Below, piece by piece: positions 1 through 12,960 of a DNA stretch of 64,000 bases. Source of the DNA: Ochotona curzoniae (Eukaryota > Chordata > Mammalia > Lagomorpha > Ochotonidae). A program made the position numbers and the translations under genes. Within the stretch, counting starts at the first letter, position 1. Every line of letters starts with the position of its first letter. Under the pieces are notes generated by a model. That model made no database searches. It was given only the letters and a program-made list of their open reading frames with translations, and was not told where the DNA came from. The DNA lies in contig NW_024464918.1 in the NCBI RefSeq assembly GCF_017591425.1, forward strand, positions 4,958,001-5,022,000, written 5' to 3'.

Positions 1-83
1 GCCTCTTGGGAACTGAAGATCTTTCTGTATCTCCTTCCCTCTGTAAATCTGCCTTTCCAATAAAAAATAAACCTTAAAAAAAA
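1..83 (+). repeat. C-type SINE, 3' end
   Basis: This is the 3' end of a lagomorph C-SINE: 'gaagatctttctgtatctcc', then 'ctgcctttccaataaaa' and an A tail. The family is tRNA-derived, about 320-340 bp long when full, and mobilised by L1. Its left part is outside the window. Confidence 0.9.
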
Positions 84-86
84 TCA

Positions 87-152
87 GGTCCCGGCACGAT
101 AGCATAGTGGTTAAAGTCCATGCCTTGCATGCCTGGGATCCCATATGAGTGC
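87..152 (+). repeat. C-type SINE, 5' fragment
   Basis: This is the tRNA-like head, 'ggtcccggcacgatagcat' to 'gatcccatatgagtgc'. The body is missing. It sits directly after the tail of the previous copy. Confidence 0.8.
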
Positions 153-212
153 AAATAATCTGGCAAAGGGGAAAATACAATGCTTCAAAGTGAGATAATT
201 GTGCAAAAAAAA

Positions 213-460
213 TTTTTTTTTTAAACTTACGTTTACTTATTTTCACTTTCACTTGAAAGCCCAAGAAAGATCTGGTTCACTTCCCAAAGATCTGTAGCAG
301 CCGGGTCTGGGCCAGGCAAAAGCCAGGAGCCTACAACCTAATCTAGGTCTTCCACACAGAGAGCAGGGACTCAAATACTCGAGTTATCACCTACACATTA
401 ACAGGAAGCCAGATTGAGAGCAAAGCCAAGACTTGCAAGCTATTCAGCACTGTGGGCTAG
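213..460 (-). repeat. C-type SINE, old, antisense
   Basis: It runs from a T-rich tail through 'ggtctgggccaggcaaaag' to 'cagcactgtgggct'. It is strongly diverged and belongs to an older subfamily. Confidence 0.75.
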
Positions 461-712
461 ACACACACCCACAGAACACCTGGTTCTTGAACAGACAAAA
501 AGGAAATGGATCTAGGGCTTGCGTGAATCTTAAGCTTCAACAAAACAGAGACAGACTTGGCAAAGGAAAGGCAGAGCATAGATAATGGGGACCTGGGAGG
601 TTTATCACCTATGTTACAAAAAGATAAATTGAATAAGTCACTATTCCAAAATGTTAATGTTCAAGAAGTAAACACAAGGCAAATATAATTTTTCAGTTAC
701 TAAAAATAGCTA

Positions 713-1337
<625 letters not shown>

Positions 1338-2343
1338 CTGAAAGAGAAAGGGGGAAAGGATCCTAATTTAAACCAACTCAAATTACACATATTAAATCCA
1401 TTTTTTTTTTTAAAAAAAAGTTATTTCGAGAAGAAATTTTCTCTCAAAAATTCTGTGACCACTCATTTACAAACAAATCACATCCTCATAACATGAACAA
1501 GTAACTAAAGTGCAATTTGAAATGATAATCAAAAGCAAATAGTTTGCTTTGCTTTTTACATATTAAAAAAAAAACCTTGCTGTGTCAATTTTGAACATAT
1601 ATTGATTTGAACAAAAGACTTACCAGAAATCGAGTTCTTTCCTAAAACCATTATCATCTTTAAAATGTTTCACTGACTTATATTCAGTTTGGGCAAAACT
1701 CATGATACCTGTCATGTAATCATTTGCAAACATTAAATATTATCTTAAGATGTACCAAACTCTCAAATCGCAAGCACATGAAATTTTCATGAAACTATTT
1801 CCAAAATGACTATCAGATAAATTTGAGGGAAATACACAATTTAACAAAAACAGGTCTGTTTACAATGTTAAATTCTTACTGTCTTTTGTGATGTTTTAAG
1901 GATGTGAATGCATCAGATCCAAGGAAACTACCATGCACACATCACAAAGCTTTCAGGGACAAGGTGCTGACCAGATGAAGGCCCCTGCGGTGGTGCTCTC
2001 CTATCAGTAGGTACAATGCCCCGCAGAGCAGTACTCAGCCTCTGTACAGTAAGTACCCAGTGAAACAGAAGGAATGATGTTTGGAAAAAGGATGTCAGTA
2101 ACCAAAGGCCTTTCCTGTGCCTAAAATCACTAAACATTAACTATAGCTTTACTTCTGCGAATTCTTTTGCATTAAGATTATTTTGAATTGGGACGTATCT
2201 TGCCTGAAACAAACATGTGGGCTCAACTAAACCCCAAGTAAACACAAAATAAAACTAGGTTAAAATCAAAGGATAATTATTGGTTGCTTATTAAGTGTCA
2301 CATGGTGGCAACAGTCACAATATCACACTAAAAAAATTAAACC
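1338..2343. other. Intronic sequence without recognised elements
   Basis: AT-rich intron next to the coding exon. I see no SINE or reading frame of note. The last 14 bases are the left target duplication of the next SINE. Confidence 0.6.
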
Positions 2344-2658
2344 GGGCCTGGCGCAGTAGGCTAGAGGCTAAAGTCCTCGCCTTGAACGTGCCAAGATCCC
2401 AATTGGGCACCAGTAGCCCTGCTTCCCATCCCGGTTCCTGCTTGTGGCTTGGGAAAGCAGTCAAAGATGGCCCAAAGACTTGGGACCCTGTACCTGAATG
2501 GGAGACCTGGAAGAGGTTCCTGGCTCCCGGTTTTGGATTGGCTCAGCACCGACTGTTGTGGTCACTTGATGAGTGAATCAACTGACGGAAGATCTCCCTT
2601 TCTGTCTCTCCTCCTCTGTATATCCGCCTTTCCAATAAAAATAAATAAATCTTAAAAA
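2344..2658 (+). repeat. C-type SINE, full length with target duplication
   Basis: Complete from 'gggcctggcgcagtaggct' to 'aataaataaatctt'. It is flanked by an exact 14-bp duplication, aaaaaaattaaacc, at 2330-2343 and 2659-2672. It carries modest divergence from the youngest copies. Confidence 0.95.
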
Positions 2659-2672
2659 AAAAAAATTAAACC

Positions 2673-3269
2673 AAAGACGATTCACTTCAAGAGCTACGTC
2701 ATTCATTGCAGTATAATTACATAGGATCTACTACAAGCCAGGCACTCCTCTGGATGCCAATCCTACCCTGCCTGCTATTGTGGAACCACAGTGAAAGGGG
2801 ATGAGGATGTGAAGGAATGTGACTTATCTTTCTCAATTCTATGTAAGATAATTTTTTGCAAGGCAAGAAAGCATCATACATGTAAACAAGACAAATATAA
2901 TCAAGAGAATGAGAGCTATAGATCACAGAGTACAAAGTGTTACATATTAAATGGATTACAAGAAGGCTTCCTTCCAGTTGTCAGAAGCAAAACTCTGGAG
3001 GGAATGGGACACCAACAAAATATAGGCAGATATGAACAGAAAATGTCCTAGAAGAGAGCTGAAACTGAGATCTTACTCAGAGATACTAGAATATAATGAG
3101 GGCAAATAAGGCAGTGAATGTATAAGAGAATGCAGGAGCAATGAAACATGTTGAGGAAGGAGGCAAAGGAGAGGTGGTAGAAGACCATGATGCATCATAA
3201 ACATTTCATTCCACATTCAGCAGCGACTTAAAAATGATTCAACCAACTGTGAAAAAGGAAAAGTATGCT
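2673..3269. other. Unassigned intronic sequence
   Basis: No recognisable repeat, exon or structured RNA. Confidence 0.5.
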
Positions 3270-3528
3270 TGGCAAAGCAATTAGACACTTGTTTGGGGGC
3301 ACTGCAGCAGTCAGTAATGCCACCATCCCATAACAGCACCAATTTGTCCTAGCTGCTACACTTTGAATTCAATTCCCTGTTAAAACCATAGGAAAAGCAG
3401 AATAAGGTTTGGGCCATTGCTATCCACATGGGTGACCCAGAGGAAGCTCCTGGCTTGGTCCAATGCTGGCCCTTGCAGTCATCTGGGTAGTGAACCAGCA
3501 AATGGATAATCTATCTCTCTGTAACAAT

Positions 3529-3570
<42 letters not shown>

Positions 3571-3580
3571 AATAAGAGAG
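3270..3580 (+). repeat. C-type SINE, old
   Basis: A diverged copy with the body motif 'gggtgacccagaggaagctc' and the end expanded into a CT microsatellite. Confidence 0.65.
3534..3569 (+). repeat. (CT)18 microsatellite
   Basis: 36 bp of uninterrupted CT dinucleotides in the 3' part of an old SINE. Confidence 0.97.
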
Positions 3581-3594
3581 TGTAGGCGGGGGGA

Positions 3595-3860
3595 AAAATC
3601 CTCGTTTCTCACATCAGCAGTACCTGGGTTGGCTTCCCAGCTTGGGCTCTAGATTCCAACTTCCCTTCAGTCTGGACTCTGGGAGGCAGCAGATGATGGA
3701 TTAAGTAGTTGGGTCCTTACCTACTACCTGGGAGACCTGGACTGAGTTCCCAGCTCCTGGCATTTGCCCAAGCCATTGGGAGCACTTAGAAAAATAAACA
3801 AGAAAATGGAGTTCTTTCTCTCTGTGTCTGCCTCTGCCTTTCAAGTAGTTAAGTAGAAAA
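3595..3860 (+). repeat. C-type SINE, old
   Basis: A diverged copy, 'acctgggagacctggactga' to 'tgcctctgcctttcaagtag'. It follows directly after another sense SINE. Confidence 0.6.
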
Positions 3861-3959
3861 CTGTAAAATTAACTGACAAAACTGGCTTTAACTTGATACA
3901 GTATAAGAATGCTACACAGTAAACAAAAACAATTACATGGATAACTGGGCAAGACACAT

Positions 3960-4105
3960 CCCCTGTCTGTATCTGTTCCAACTACAAAATGGCTGTAAGG
4001 GGTGTAACGGTCTACTGCATGTAAAACACTCAGCACTTCACAGGGTGTGTGCAGGGTACCTAATAAGCATTAACTCATAATCTACCATTATCATCATTAA
4101 CTACT
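3960..4105 (+). repeat. MIR element
   Basis: Contains the MIR signature: 'ctacaaaatggctgtaagg', then 'cagcacttcacagggtgtgt' and 'aataagcattaactcat'. An ancient mammalian SINE. Confidence 0.6.
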
Positions 4106-4799
4106 AACATGAAGAAAAGGCAAAGATCTTTGTATGGAACATAGAGAACGAGGATTAGAAGGCAACGTATCAGAATCCATTAGATTTGACTCATTTATCA
4201 GATTTGTTCTCAATTTTGTAACTTTTTAACAAATGTATTATGAATGGGATGAAGCTCAGAGCACAAGTATAAAAACCAGGGACACTAATGTATGCTGTCA
4301 GAATTTGGCTGGAGGTTGGGGTGGAGGTGGTATGTTATCATGGGAAGGAAAAAATAGAGTAGTAACCACAAGAAAACCTGACACTTGTGGTATCCTGGTC
4401 AAGCATGGGTTCTCACCCTGGGTCACCACATCTGAGAGCTCGATTTACAAAAACTCAGCTGACTGAATATTTGCAACATGTACACTCTTCTTGACACACC
4501 CCAAAATTTTGATATTTAGCTCCTTCTTGGTCTTTTCTCTATTTAGTCTCACACTTGTAGGTATAAGATCTCTTACATCTTTATCTTTTAGGTCCTTTCA
4601 GAGCAATTTTACACAAGAACTAATAAAAAATAAAGCTAACAAAAATACCCCCCCCCTTTTTTTTTTTACAAAACTATTAAAGTAAAAAAAGGTGCAGAAA
4701 AATGTATGACAAAATATCTTTAAGATCTTTCATACTAATAGTTCCCAAATTCTTTTCTACTCAACAGAATCTCAATGTAGAAGTAATCTTGTAAGTAGG
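4106..4799. other. Unassigned intronic sequence
   Basis: AT-rich; includes a short C7-T10 run near 4650. Nothing else recognised. Confidence 0.5.
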
Positions 4800-5275
4800 T
4801 AAAATCATGTTCTCTCCCCTGCTCAAAAAGTACTCAGTGGCTTATCATCATAATCAAAATTTCACTTCTTGTTACATGACAGACCCACCAGATCTTGTTC
4901 TTGGCTCCTTCTGTCAGTTCCTAGCCATTCTCCCAACTAACCTAACTTTACACACTTGACTTTTCCATCTCTCAAGTATTACAAGGCTAGTTCTATCTCA
5001 TAGTCTTGGCACTGATTCCCCTTCCTGCCCCCGCAATTCTCCTTCCAGATCGCATCATGACTTACTTTCCCTCTCAATTAATTGAGTTGCTCAAATGCCA
5101 ACTCCTCAAAGAGCAATACACTGATTATCTAGAGTAGCATAAAGCCCCTACCCACATCATTTTCTAGCTTCTCATCACATTTAGTTTTCTTTTGTGGCAT
5201 GTACCCTACCTAGTATTATAGTATTACTTTTATTTATTTATTATGTCTCCTCTACTGAAATGTTAGTGCAGTCTC
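4800..5275 (+). repeat. L2 LINE fragment
   Basis: Resembles the L2 3' region: pyrimidine-rich text with 'ctgctcaaaaagtactcagt', 'tctcatcacatttagttttc' and 'ctactgaaatgttagtgcag'. Old and diverged. Confidence 0.5.
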
Positions 5276-5479
5276 TCAGCTACTCCAATGTTAGATTCCC
5301 CTGGACCCTACAATGCCATCTATTTTAAAATCCTTGAGACAGCAATACAAATCAGTTGACATACACATACTGGCACTGAAATCCATGGATGCTCAAGCCC
5401 TTGTGTGAAATGGTATAGTATTTGCACATAATCTACACATCCTCCTGTATATTTTTAAGTATTATCTTACAATTTTGTC

Positions 5480-5695
5480 TTTTTAAATTTATCTACTTGA
5501 AACATAAAGAAACAGAGAGAGACTGTCCACTGGTTAACTCTGCAATGGCCCAGAACCAGGAATTCAACCTGGTTGTTAGTACCAGTCAACGTGTTACAGG
5601 ACCAATGTGCAGGAGGAAACAAAGACAGCAATGGGAACTCAGGTGCTCAAAATAGGATGGTAGCATCTCAACCCCTGCACCAAACAGCTGCCCCT
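5480..5695 (-). repeat. C-type SINE, old, antisense
   Basis: 'ttaaatttatctacttgaaa' tail, then 'caatggcccagaaccaggaa', ending near 'caccaaacagctgcccc'. Diverged. Confidence 0.6.
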
Positions 5696-6299
5696 TTGTA
5701 CTTTAGACCATCTCTAGATTATTTGTTTATAATATAATAATATGCAAACAGCTGTCACTAAAATGCTTAGGGAATAATGTATGAGGAAAATTTGCACATG
5801 TCAAGTACCCAGGTATTTTCCCCCAAATATTTTCAATCTGCATTTGGTTGAATCTGCAGTTAAGTAACTCACAAACAGAGGGACATACTTTTACATGAAT
5901 ATCCGGACAAAATTTAAAATTGTTATTTATGGATATGCAGATATAATAAGAATAAAAATGTGTGAAATCAATACATTAACAACCTCAGAGTAATAAATAC
6001 TGGTTGCCTTTGGTGAGCAGGGAAACAAAGGTGAAGGAAAAATGAAAAAGAAAAAAACAGCCATATTTTGAAAAAATAGTTTTCAAGCATACTGGCAAAT
6101 CATTTATCACAGTAAATAGATACATTATTATCTCCATGTGTTGAAATATTTTCTAACAAAAAAAAGTCACTACTTTTAACAAAAGTAGTATCATGAAATC
6201 AGGGTATTTGCTTCTGTTCTTCATGACACGGACAGCAGGAGCAGGTATGAGCACGTCTGTTATGTTCTCTGTAAAAGAGGTGATGGCGACACTGCAGCA
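5696..6299. other. Unassigned AT-rich intron sequence
   Basis: Possibly includes a decayed L1 3' end around 5930-6150 ('aatactggttgcctttggtg'), but too eroded to call. Confidence 0.35.
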
Positions 6300-6556
6300 C
6301 AGCAAGTTGTAACAGCCACTGCTTGCAGCAGCAGTGCCAGCTGCTCCACTTCCGACGCATCTCCCTGCTAACATGCCTAGGAAAGCAGCAGATGGCACAA
6401 GTGCTTGGGCTCCTGAATCCATGGGAGAGACATGGAATAAGCTTCTGGCTCTGGATTCTGCCTGGCTCGCCCTTGGGGAATAGATCAGCAGATGGAAAAC
6501 CTATCTCTCCTTCCTTCGACCTATTCCTATAGCTTTCAAATAAAACAAATCTTTTA
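6300..6556 (+). repeat. C-type SINE, old
   Basis: 'cagctgctccacttccgacg' to 'tttcaaataaaacaaatctt'. A rabbit-like tail, so an older subfamily shared by lagomorphs. Confidence 0.8.
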
Positions 6557-6965
6557 AAAAGAGAGATGATAGTTACTCAATCACTGAAATATTGAATATT
6601 GTGTGTATACGCCACTTACAATGTTAAGAGCTATTCAAATACCATTATAATTCATCAATATTCAAAAGGAAGAACTGTCAAGTCTCAATCCAGCTTTACC
6701 CATCACTGTCCTGCCACAATCCAAATCCCTGCACCCATGCCCGGCTGTATCATCCAAGAGAAATCTTGGTCATCTTCCCAAGTGAAGTCTTCAAAACTAA
6801 GTATTCATTATTCCATGCACCATACCATACACCAGGATACTGAAAGAATGGTTAGTGATTTTTCTATCAGTTGTACTTTAAAACTGCAATATTTCATATT
6901 TTAAATCTGAGTAACTAAGATAAAGGTAATTCCACCATCAGAATTAAGGAATATGAAAAGTTATT

Positions 6966-7235
6966 TTTAAAAAGAGATGTTTATTTCTTATTTGAAAAGC
7001 AGTGCAACAGAGGGATGGGGATTGAGATCTTTTATCCTCTGGTTAACTCCCTAAACGTCAATGAACGTTGGGGATAGGCCAGGTGAAAGCCAGGAGTCAG
7101 GAATTTCATCTAGGTCACTTAAGTGTGTTAGAAGAATCCAAATACTTGAACCATCATCTGCTGCCTCCCAGGCACATTACCACAAACCTGGATGGGAATC
7201 ACAGAAGGGCCAGAACTCAAGCAAGGCACTCAGAT
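6966..7235 (-). repeat. C-type SINE, old, antisense
   Basis: 'tttatttcttatttgaaaag' tail, 'ataggccaggtgaaagccag', then head near 'aactcaagcaaggcactcag'. Heavily diverged. Confidence 0.6.
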
Positions 7236-7274
7236 ACAAGATGCAGGATCCTGAGCAGAGACAGAGACAGTGAA

Positions 7275-7500
7275 AGATCTTCAAGCCATCAGGTTACTCC
7301 CCAGATGGCCAAGGTTGGGCCAGATGGAACTCTAGAGCCAGGAACTCCATCTAGCTCTCCAATGTGCATGGCAGGGATTCAACCACTTGGGCAATTTTCT
7401 GCTGCTTTCCATCTGCCACAGCCTTGGCCATTTGGGGCCCAAATAAGGATGCTAGCACTGCAGGCTGAGGATTAGCTTGTTAAGCCACCATGCCACCCTC
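7275..7500 (-). repeat. C-type SINE, old, antisense, tail-less
   Basis: 'cagatggccaaggttgggcc' through 'gcagggattcaaccacttgg' to 'ttaagccaccatgccaccc'. It lacks the T-rich tail and abuts the preceding copy. Confidence 0.6.
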
Positions 7501-7624
7501 TTTAATTCTTTAAATGCAGAACAATTCAAACTTTTAAACATGCTAAATGCAATCCTTTAATTCCCCACGGTGCCAGTGATATACCTAAGGTATCCAAGTA
7601 CTCATTATCTAAGTCCCAACTTAT

Positions 7625-8357
7625 AAAATTACAACAGTATGCAAAAGGCATATATTAGTCGATAGTGAAAGAGATGGGCATATATTTCAAATTTTAAAAA
7701 AATGGCCAACAGATGAGAAAAATAAGCACCACATGAGATATCAGACAAATGCAAAAAAGAGCAAAAACAGCAGCCACAGTGAGAAAGAAAGCACTCCATA
7801 TATTAGTATATATTATTCATGATGATCCAGTACAACTGGAACACTCATATACTGTGAGAAAGAATACAAACGACCTCAGTCCTTTGGAAAAGTATTCGAC
7901 AGTATTCTTTAACTGCTAAAAACAGATCTCCACGGCCCATCAATTCCATTCCAATATACATGTGCACAATGTCCACCATATTCATAGCAACTTTATAACA
8001 GTGTCAAACTGGAACCCATTTATCCATTCACAGTAAACAAATTGTGCTAATAAATTCACAATGCAAAGTTACAGCAACAAAAAAATAAAGACTGTAAAAT
8101 ATGGAATTAATCTCTGAGATAACAATAAAAGAGAGATGAGACAGTATATCATTCCATTCATATAACATTCAAAACCAGATAAAACTAACCTATCCTATGC
8201 GAGGCTAGCATGATGCTGAGAGGTGACGAGAAGACTCCTAGGGAGCTAGGAATTTCTTGTTACTTGATCTAGGTGGTGAACACATGTATAAAAGATTACT
8301 GAGGTATCCACTTAAGATGTGTGTACATTATTACTTGTATAACTTAAACTATCTCCT
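7625..8357 (+). repeat. Old L1 fragment (ORF2 end and 3' UTR)
   Basis: In order it shows eroded L1 landmarks: 'gatgagaaaaataagcacc', 'catgagatatcagacaaatg', 'tcatatactgtgagaaagaa', 'tatcattccattcatataac' and 'taggtggtgaacacatgtat'. This is a mammalian L1M-type relic in sense orientation, with no coding capacity left. A SINE cuts off its 3' end. Confidence 0.65.
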
Positions 8358-8660
8358 AGAAGCAGCGTTGTGGTGTAGCACATTAAGTCACTGCTTGCAC
8401 ATAAGCCTCTTACATGTTGTAGTCTGGCTACTCCTCTGCCCATCTACCTTCCTGATAGCATGCCTGCAAAGGCGATGCAAGATTGCCTACGTACATGGGC
8501 CCATCACTTACACGGGGGACAGGATGCAGTTACTAGCTGCTGGCTTCAGATGGCTCAGACCTCACTGTTGCAGTCTCATTTGGGAGGTGAGCCAATGGAG
8601 CTCAGATTGATGAATTTTTTCTTTCTCCATCTCACCCTCTCTGATGCTCTTTCAAAAATT
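8358..8660 (+). repeat. C-type SINE, old
   Basis: 'agcagcgttgtggtgtagca' to 'ctctctgatgctctttcaaa'. Diverged; head intact. Confidence 0.65.
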
Positions 8661-8696
8661 ACATACATACATTCATATATATATAAATCATTCTTA

Positions 8697-8992
8697 AACT
8701 GTTTATTTTATGTATTTGAAAGGCAGTTACGCCCAAAGTCTTCATTCACTGGTTTCCCTGCTACATGGCTGCAACCCCCAGGGCTGGGCCAGGCAAAAGC
8801 CAGGAGCTTCATTTGGGTGTCCCACATGGGTGCAGGGGCCCAAGAACTTGGACCATCACCCACTGCTTTCCAAGGTGCATGAGCAGAGAGTCAGATCACA
8901 AGTGATGCAGCTGGAATTTGAACCAGCATCCAAATAGGATGTCAGTATTGCAGGTGGTAGCTTAACTTATTACGCCACAAATGCCAGCCCCA
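8697..8992 (-). repeat. C-type SINE, antisense
   Basis: 'tttattttatgtatttgaaa' tail, 'gggctgggccaggcaaaagc', ends 'acgccacaaatgccagcccc'. Nearly full length, older subfamily. Confidence 0.85.
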
Positions 8993-9029
8993 ACTAAATT
9001 ATTTTTCAAATAAAAAAGAAAACAATCTT

Positions 9030-9275
9030 CTAAAGGCAAGCATTTGGTCTATCAATTAAAATGCCTGTCAGGATGTCCTTTAGGACACCCAGATCCCACA
9101 TCAGGATTCCTGGCTTCTATCCCGAGCTCCGCCTCCTTACCCTGGTGTACTGCTAACAGACCCGGGAGGCAGCCACCAGGGCACAACAACTGTGCTCCCG
9201 TCACCCACATGGGAGACATGGATTCCAGGCTCCAGGCTCTCGGTCTCTCTTAAATAACTAAATTTCCTAAAAACA
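9030..9275 (+). repeat. C-type SINE, old, partial
   Basis: 'aggacacccagatcccacat', then 'cacccacatgggagacatgg'. The body is shortened and the tail decayed. Confidence 0.5.
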
Positions 9276-10069
9276 CTTTTAAATCTTTTAAAAATTTATT
9301 AGTGACTGCTTATAAAATTAGTCTCCATTTATCAGTATCCCCCCTCACAATGGTTTATGAGACTCCAAATTTTGAAAAATCTACAAGATTTTACTAAATT
9401 TATACAAACGATAACAAACACTGGACATGATTCTCACATCAGCATCAGAACCCTTTATTACTCCTGACCTCCTGACCCAGGGAGTGACACGAAGGTCTTC
9501 GCTGTACCCACGACCCCATGGGGCGGAGGTGTATGGGATAAGACCCTGTTTGAGTACTCCACCGTTTCCACAGTAAGGTTAGTAATCCATTCTTTGTGGG
9601 GAAAATTATTGTCTGCCAAAGGATTAACAGAAATTCTTGGGAAAACTGATATATTCATATCAAATATGCAGAGAAGAAACTCTTAATGCTGTGAATGTCA
9701 AAGAACCTCATATAAACTACTAAATCAACCATGAGAAAAATTATGTCTAAATCTAGCCTTACACACTTGTTTCATTCTCCATTCACTAAAACAACGTATG
9801 CCTACAACCATAATCTAATATCTTCTCAAATTTTTTGTTCTGTAAAGTTCGACCGTGCTCATCAGTCACTGGGAAGCACTGGCCTAGTTTTTAAGAGGTT
9901 TCATTTCAAATCAGATTCTTCCTGAGCCAATTTTCATGAACTCATAAAGACCTAACGGCAGCACAAGCTTTTTTCATAACTCACTTATGACCAACTTTGC
10001 AGGAAACCCTCCAGCACACAGTATGGAAAGTGGGATGCACTACTACTGACTGAAGAGACAAAACACTAT
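9276..10069. other. Intronic sequence, one short open frame of unknown origin
   Basis: Contains a 66-codon minus-strand frame at 9658-9458 (starts MNISVFPRIS, ends LPGSGGQE). I recognise no protein in it. It has no visible splice context and is probably chance or a decayed pseudogene. Confidence 0.3.
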
Positions 10070-10170
10070 GGCTAGTCTGGTTAAGAGCACGTGTTTGGAA
10101 TTACGGCTTTCTTAAATGAACTCAATGATTTCAAGGTTTTCAGCAGTTTCCTTTCTATAAAATCAACTGC
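10070..10170 (+). repeat. MIR element
   Basis: 'ggttaagagcacgtgtttgg' and 'cagtttcctttctataaaat' are MIR core and 3' landmarks in the right order. Confidence 0.6.
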
Positions 10171-10214
10171 CCAAAGCAGTCATACTTGATTTCGATAATA
10201 GAATAGTTGGACTA

Positions 10215-10435
10215 ACATTTCTTAAGAACTTGAACACTGACTCACGCCCCAAATGCCTGCAGCAGCCAGGACGAGGCCAACCCATGAGCCCAGAGCCCAA
10301 TCTGGGGTTCCCACAACAGTGACAGGTCATACCCCAACCATCCCTGCTCCTCCCAGCAGGGCCAGGCCTTGAACCAAGGTGCTCTGATACGAGTCGTAGA
10401 TACTCCAAGCAGCATCCTAAATGTCACCACCCTGT
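10215..10435 (-). repeat. C-type SINE, old, antisense
   Basis: 'caacccatgagcccagagc' body and 'ggccttgaaccaaggtgctc' head. T-rich tail partly lost. Confidence 0.5.
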
Positions 10436-10722
10436 AGGTTACTTTATTTCAACAATACAAACTCACCTACCTTAACAGACATTATTCTACCACAAACAAA
10501 AATAGGCAAATTAAAGTACTATACAATGCATGCTTTTCAGGACTTAAAATCTGTCTTCACAGATTCCTTCCATATTCAAGATCACAGATCTGGAGTTATA
10601 ACTCTGCACCGGGACTGTTATTCAAAGGTACTAGTATTCAACTTCCAAGTTCTCATGTTGGTGCTTGCCTATTCTTCTCAACAGGTGTCTACGAGCACTT
10701 AAAGCAGTAACTAAGAAATGAT

Positions 10723-11330
10723 TTTTTTAAGATTTATTTTATTGGGCCCAGTGCGGCAGCCTAGTGGCTGAAGTCCTTGCCCTGCATGCACCAGGATCCT
10801 ACATGGGTGCCAGTTCTAATCCTGGCAGCCCCGCTTCCCAGCTCCCTGCTTGTGGCCTCGGAAACCAGTTGAGGACAGAACAAAGCCTTGGAACCCTGCA
10901 CCCGTGTGGGAGACCCAGAGGAAGCTTTGTTTGTTTGCTTGTTTTTTAATTGGAAAGTCATACACACAGAGAGAAGGAGAGACAGAGAGGAAGATTTTCC
11001 ATCTGCTGATTCACTTCCCAAGTGGCCACCACTGTCAAGCTGAGCCAATCCAAAGTCAGGAGCCAGGAGCTTCTTCAGGGACTCCCACACAGGCACAGGC
11101 TCCCAGGGCTTTGGGCCATCCTCCTCCGCCCTCCCAAGCCACAGGCAGGCAGTTGGATTGGAAGTGGTACAGCTGGGACACAAAACCAGCGCCCACGTGG
11201 GATCCTGGCTCATGCATGGCAAGAGACTTTAGCCACTACGCTACAGTGCTGGGCTCTAAGCACTGTGTGGGAGATCCTGAAGAAGCTCCTCGCTCCTGGC
11301 TTCGGATTGGCTCAGCTCTGACAGTGGTGT
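10723..11330. repeat. Nested C-type SINE cluster
   Basis: An antisense SINE (tail remnant 'aagatttattttatt' at 10729-10743, body about 10951-11256 ending 'ctacagtgctgggctc') is split by a sense SINE starting at 10744 ('gggcccagtgcggcagcct'), which stops at about 10922 within 'gacccagaggaagct'. After 11256 a further sense piece, 'tgtgggagatcctgaagaag' to 'ggctcagctctgacagtgg', runs to about 11330. The insertion point is the A/T-rich tail of the older SINE. The exact order of events is not certain. Confidence 0.75.
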
Positions 11331-12960
11331 GAGATCTGAGGCTGGGAACAGGCCTGGCTGGGGAGCTAAGGGGACACCCTGGCTTGGTTGTGGGTCCCAC
11401 TGGTTAGCATGGGGGATGTGGTCTGGTCTAGGTATGGATATAGTCTCCCTTGGCATGGACTGGGTCTGGGGCGTGCAAGACTGGGCTAGACTCTAGCACC
11501 CACTGGAGCTCATGAGAACCAGGATGGGTGTAGGATAGGCTGGGCTAGGTCTCTGTCCCTGCTGAGCTATGTGTGAGCTGTGTCTGGGTATGGAACAGAC
11601 TTGGCTGGGCTGTAGCACCCAACAATAATGAGTAAGGGCTGGTCAGGAAAGGCCACTCTTCCAACGAGGTCAGGAGGTGGACTAAGTAGAGCTGGCCCAT
11701 GGATCCACTGGTGTGCATGAGATCTGGTATTGCGAGAGGTTCTGATGTAGGAGCTGGGCAACTCCTCTGTTGGGTCATAGTCCCTGCAGGTGAGTGCAAG
11801 AATCGAGAAAGGGAGCAGCCCAGACCAGGCCAGGTTATGGTACCCATGGACTTATATTTGGCTCAGGTCTGGGGTAAGCTAGGCTGGGCCAATTCATATC
11901 ATCCACGGGCAAATCTGAGAGCCGGAATGGTGTGTGGGTCATGCCAGATCAGGCCACAATACCAGTCAGTTCACACTAGGACCAGAACTGGGGGCTGGCC
12001 GGGCTAGCTAGGCTGTAATCCCCACCATGTGAGCTGGAACTGGGGCAGGCCGGAATGTGCCAAGCTACAGCACCCACTGGCAAATGCCAAGGTGAGGCAG
12101 GCCATACCATAGTGGGCTGCAGCATCCAACCAGAGTGCACACATGAGACCGGGGAGGTGGGGGAGAGTGGGCAAACTCAGTATGGGGGCTGTAGGGAGAT
12201 CCCCTGCTGGGCTACTATTCCCACTGATGAGCACGGGAGCTGGGATTGGGGACAGATGAGGCCTGGCAGGAATACAATACCTGTAGGCCTGCATGTTAGC
12301 TGATTAAGGACAAGCCAGGCTGGGTGGACTGTACCTACTAGTACATGCATAAGTCAGAGGGGGTGAGGGTTGGCTGGGCTTTGCTACAGCATCAGCTAAC
12401 AGTTGCTGGCATGGGGGGAAATTCTGTCAGGCTAAACTGCAGTACCACCTGGAGAATTTAAGATCCAGAAGTGAGAGTGGACCCAATAGGGTAACAGTGG
12501 GCACCTCCCTCTTAGGTTGCTTCTCCAACTGGTGAGAATGAGAACCAGGATTGGGACAGGCATGGGTAGACAGAGAATGGCACCTGCTGGCACATGTGTG
12601 GGCTGGACAGTGGGGCTGTTTGAGCTGATCAATGGCACATATAAGAGTTGAATGGGATGCGAGACAAACAGGACCAGTCTACCGTACATACTGGCAACCA
12701 CAGGAACTGGAGCACAGGACAGGCCTGGTGGGGGTTATTGCATGAAGGCCGAGTGTGCAGTGGGCAGGATCAGGCTGGGCTGCATCTCCTATTAGTTTGT
12801 GTAGAAGATGGGGCTGGAGAAAAATGACCCAGCAACTGCAACTGACAGTGTACATGTAAGCTGATTTGGGCGATGGACTGTGCCAGACCCTGTATTGCCA
12901 CGCACACACAAGAATCAAATCTGGGATCACCTCAGATGAAGTTTCCTTGAGAATCCCCCC
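11330..12960 (+). repeat. Degenerate tandem repeat block
   Basis: About 1.6 kb of diverged units of roughly 70-90 bp. The recurring anchor is 'ggctgggct', then tag/cag.acccactgg, a catg, and agctgg.actgggg. Examples of the anchor start near 11555, 11604, 11880, 12010, 12115, 12320 and 12770. The purine-rich strand is constant. It leads into the 12960-13640 segment and may be the 5' part of the same mobile element. Open frames across it on both strands are not genes. Confidence 0.75.

Noticed and set aside
9458..9658. 66-codon minus-strand frame
   Set aside because: No recognisable family, no splice sites and intronic position; left as a note only.
11256..12303. Several overlapping frames on both strands
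   Set aside because: They arise from the degenerate tandem repeat and have no conserved protein pattern.
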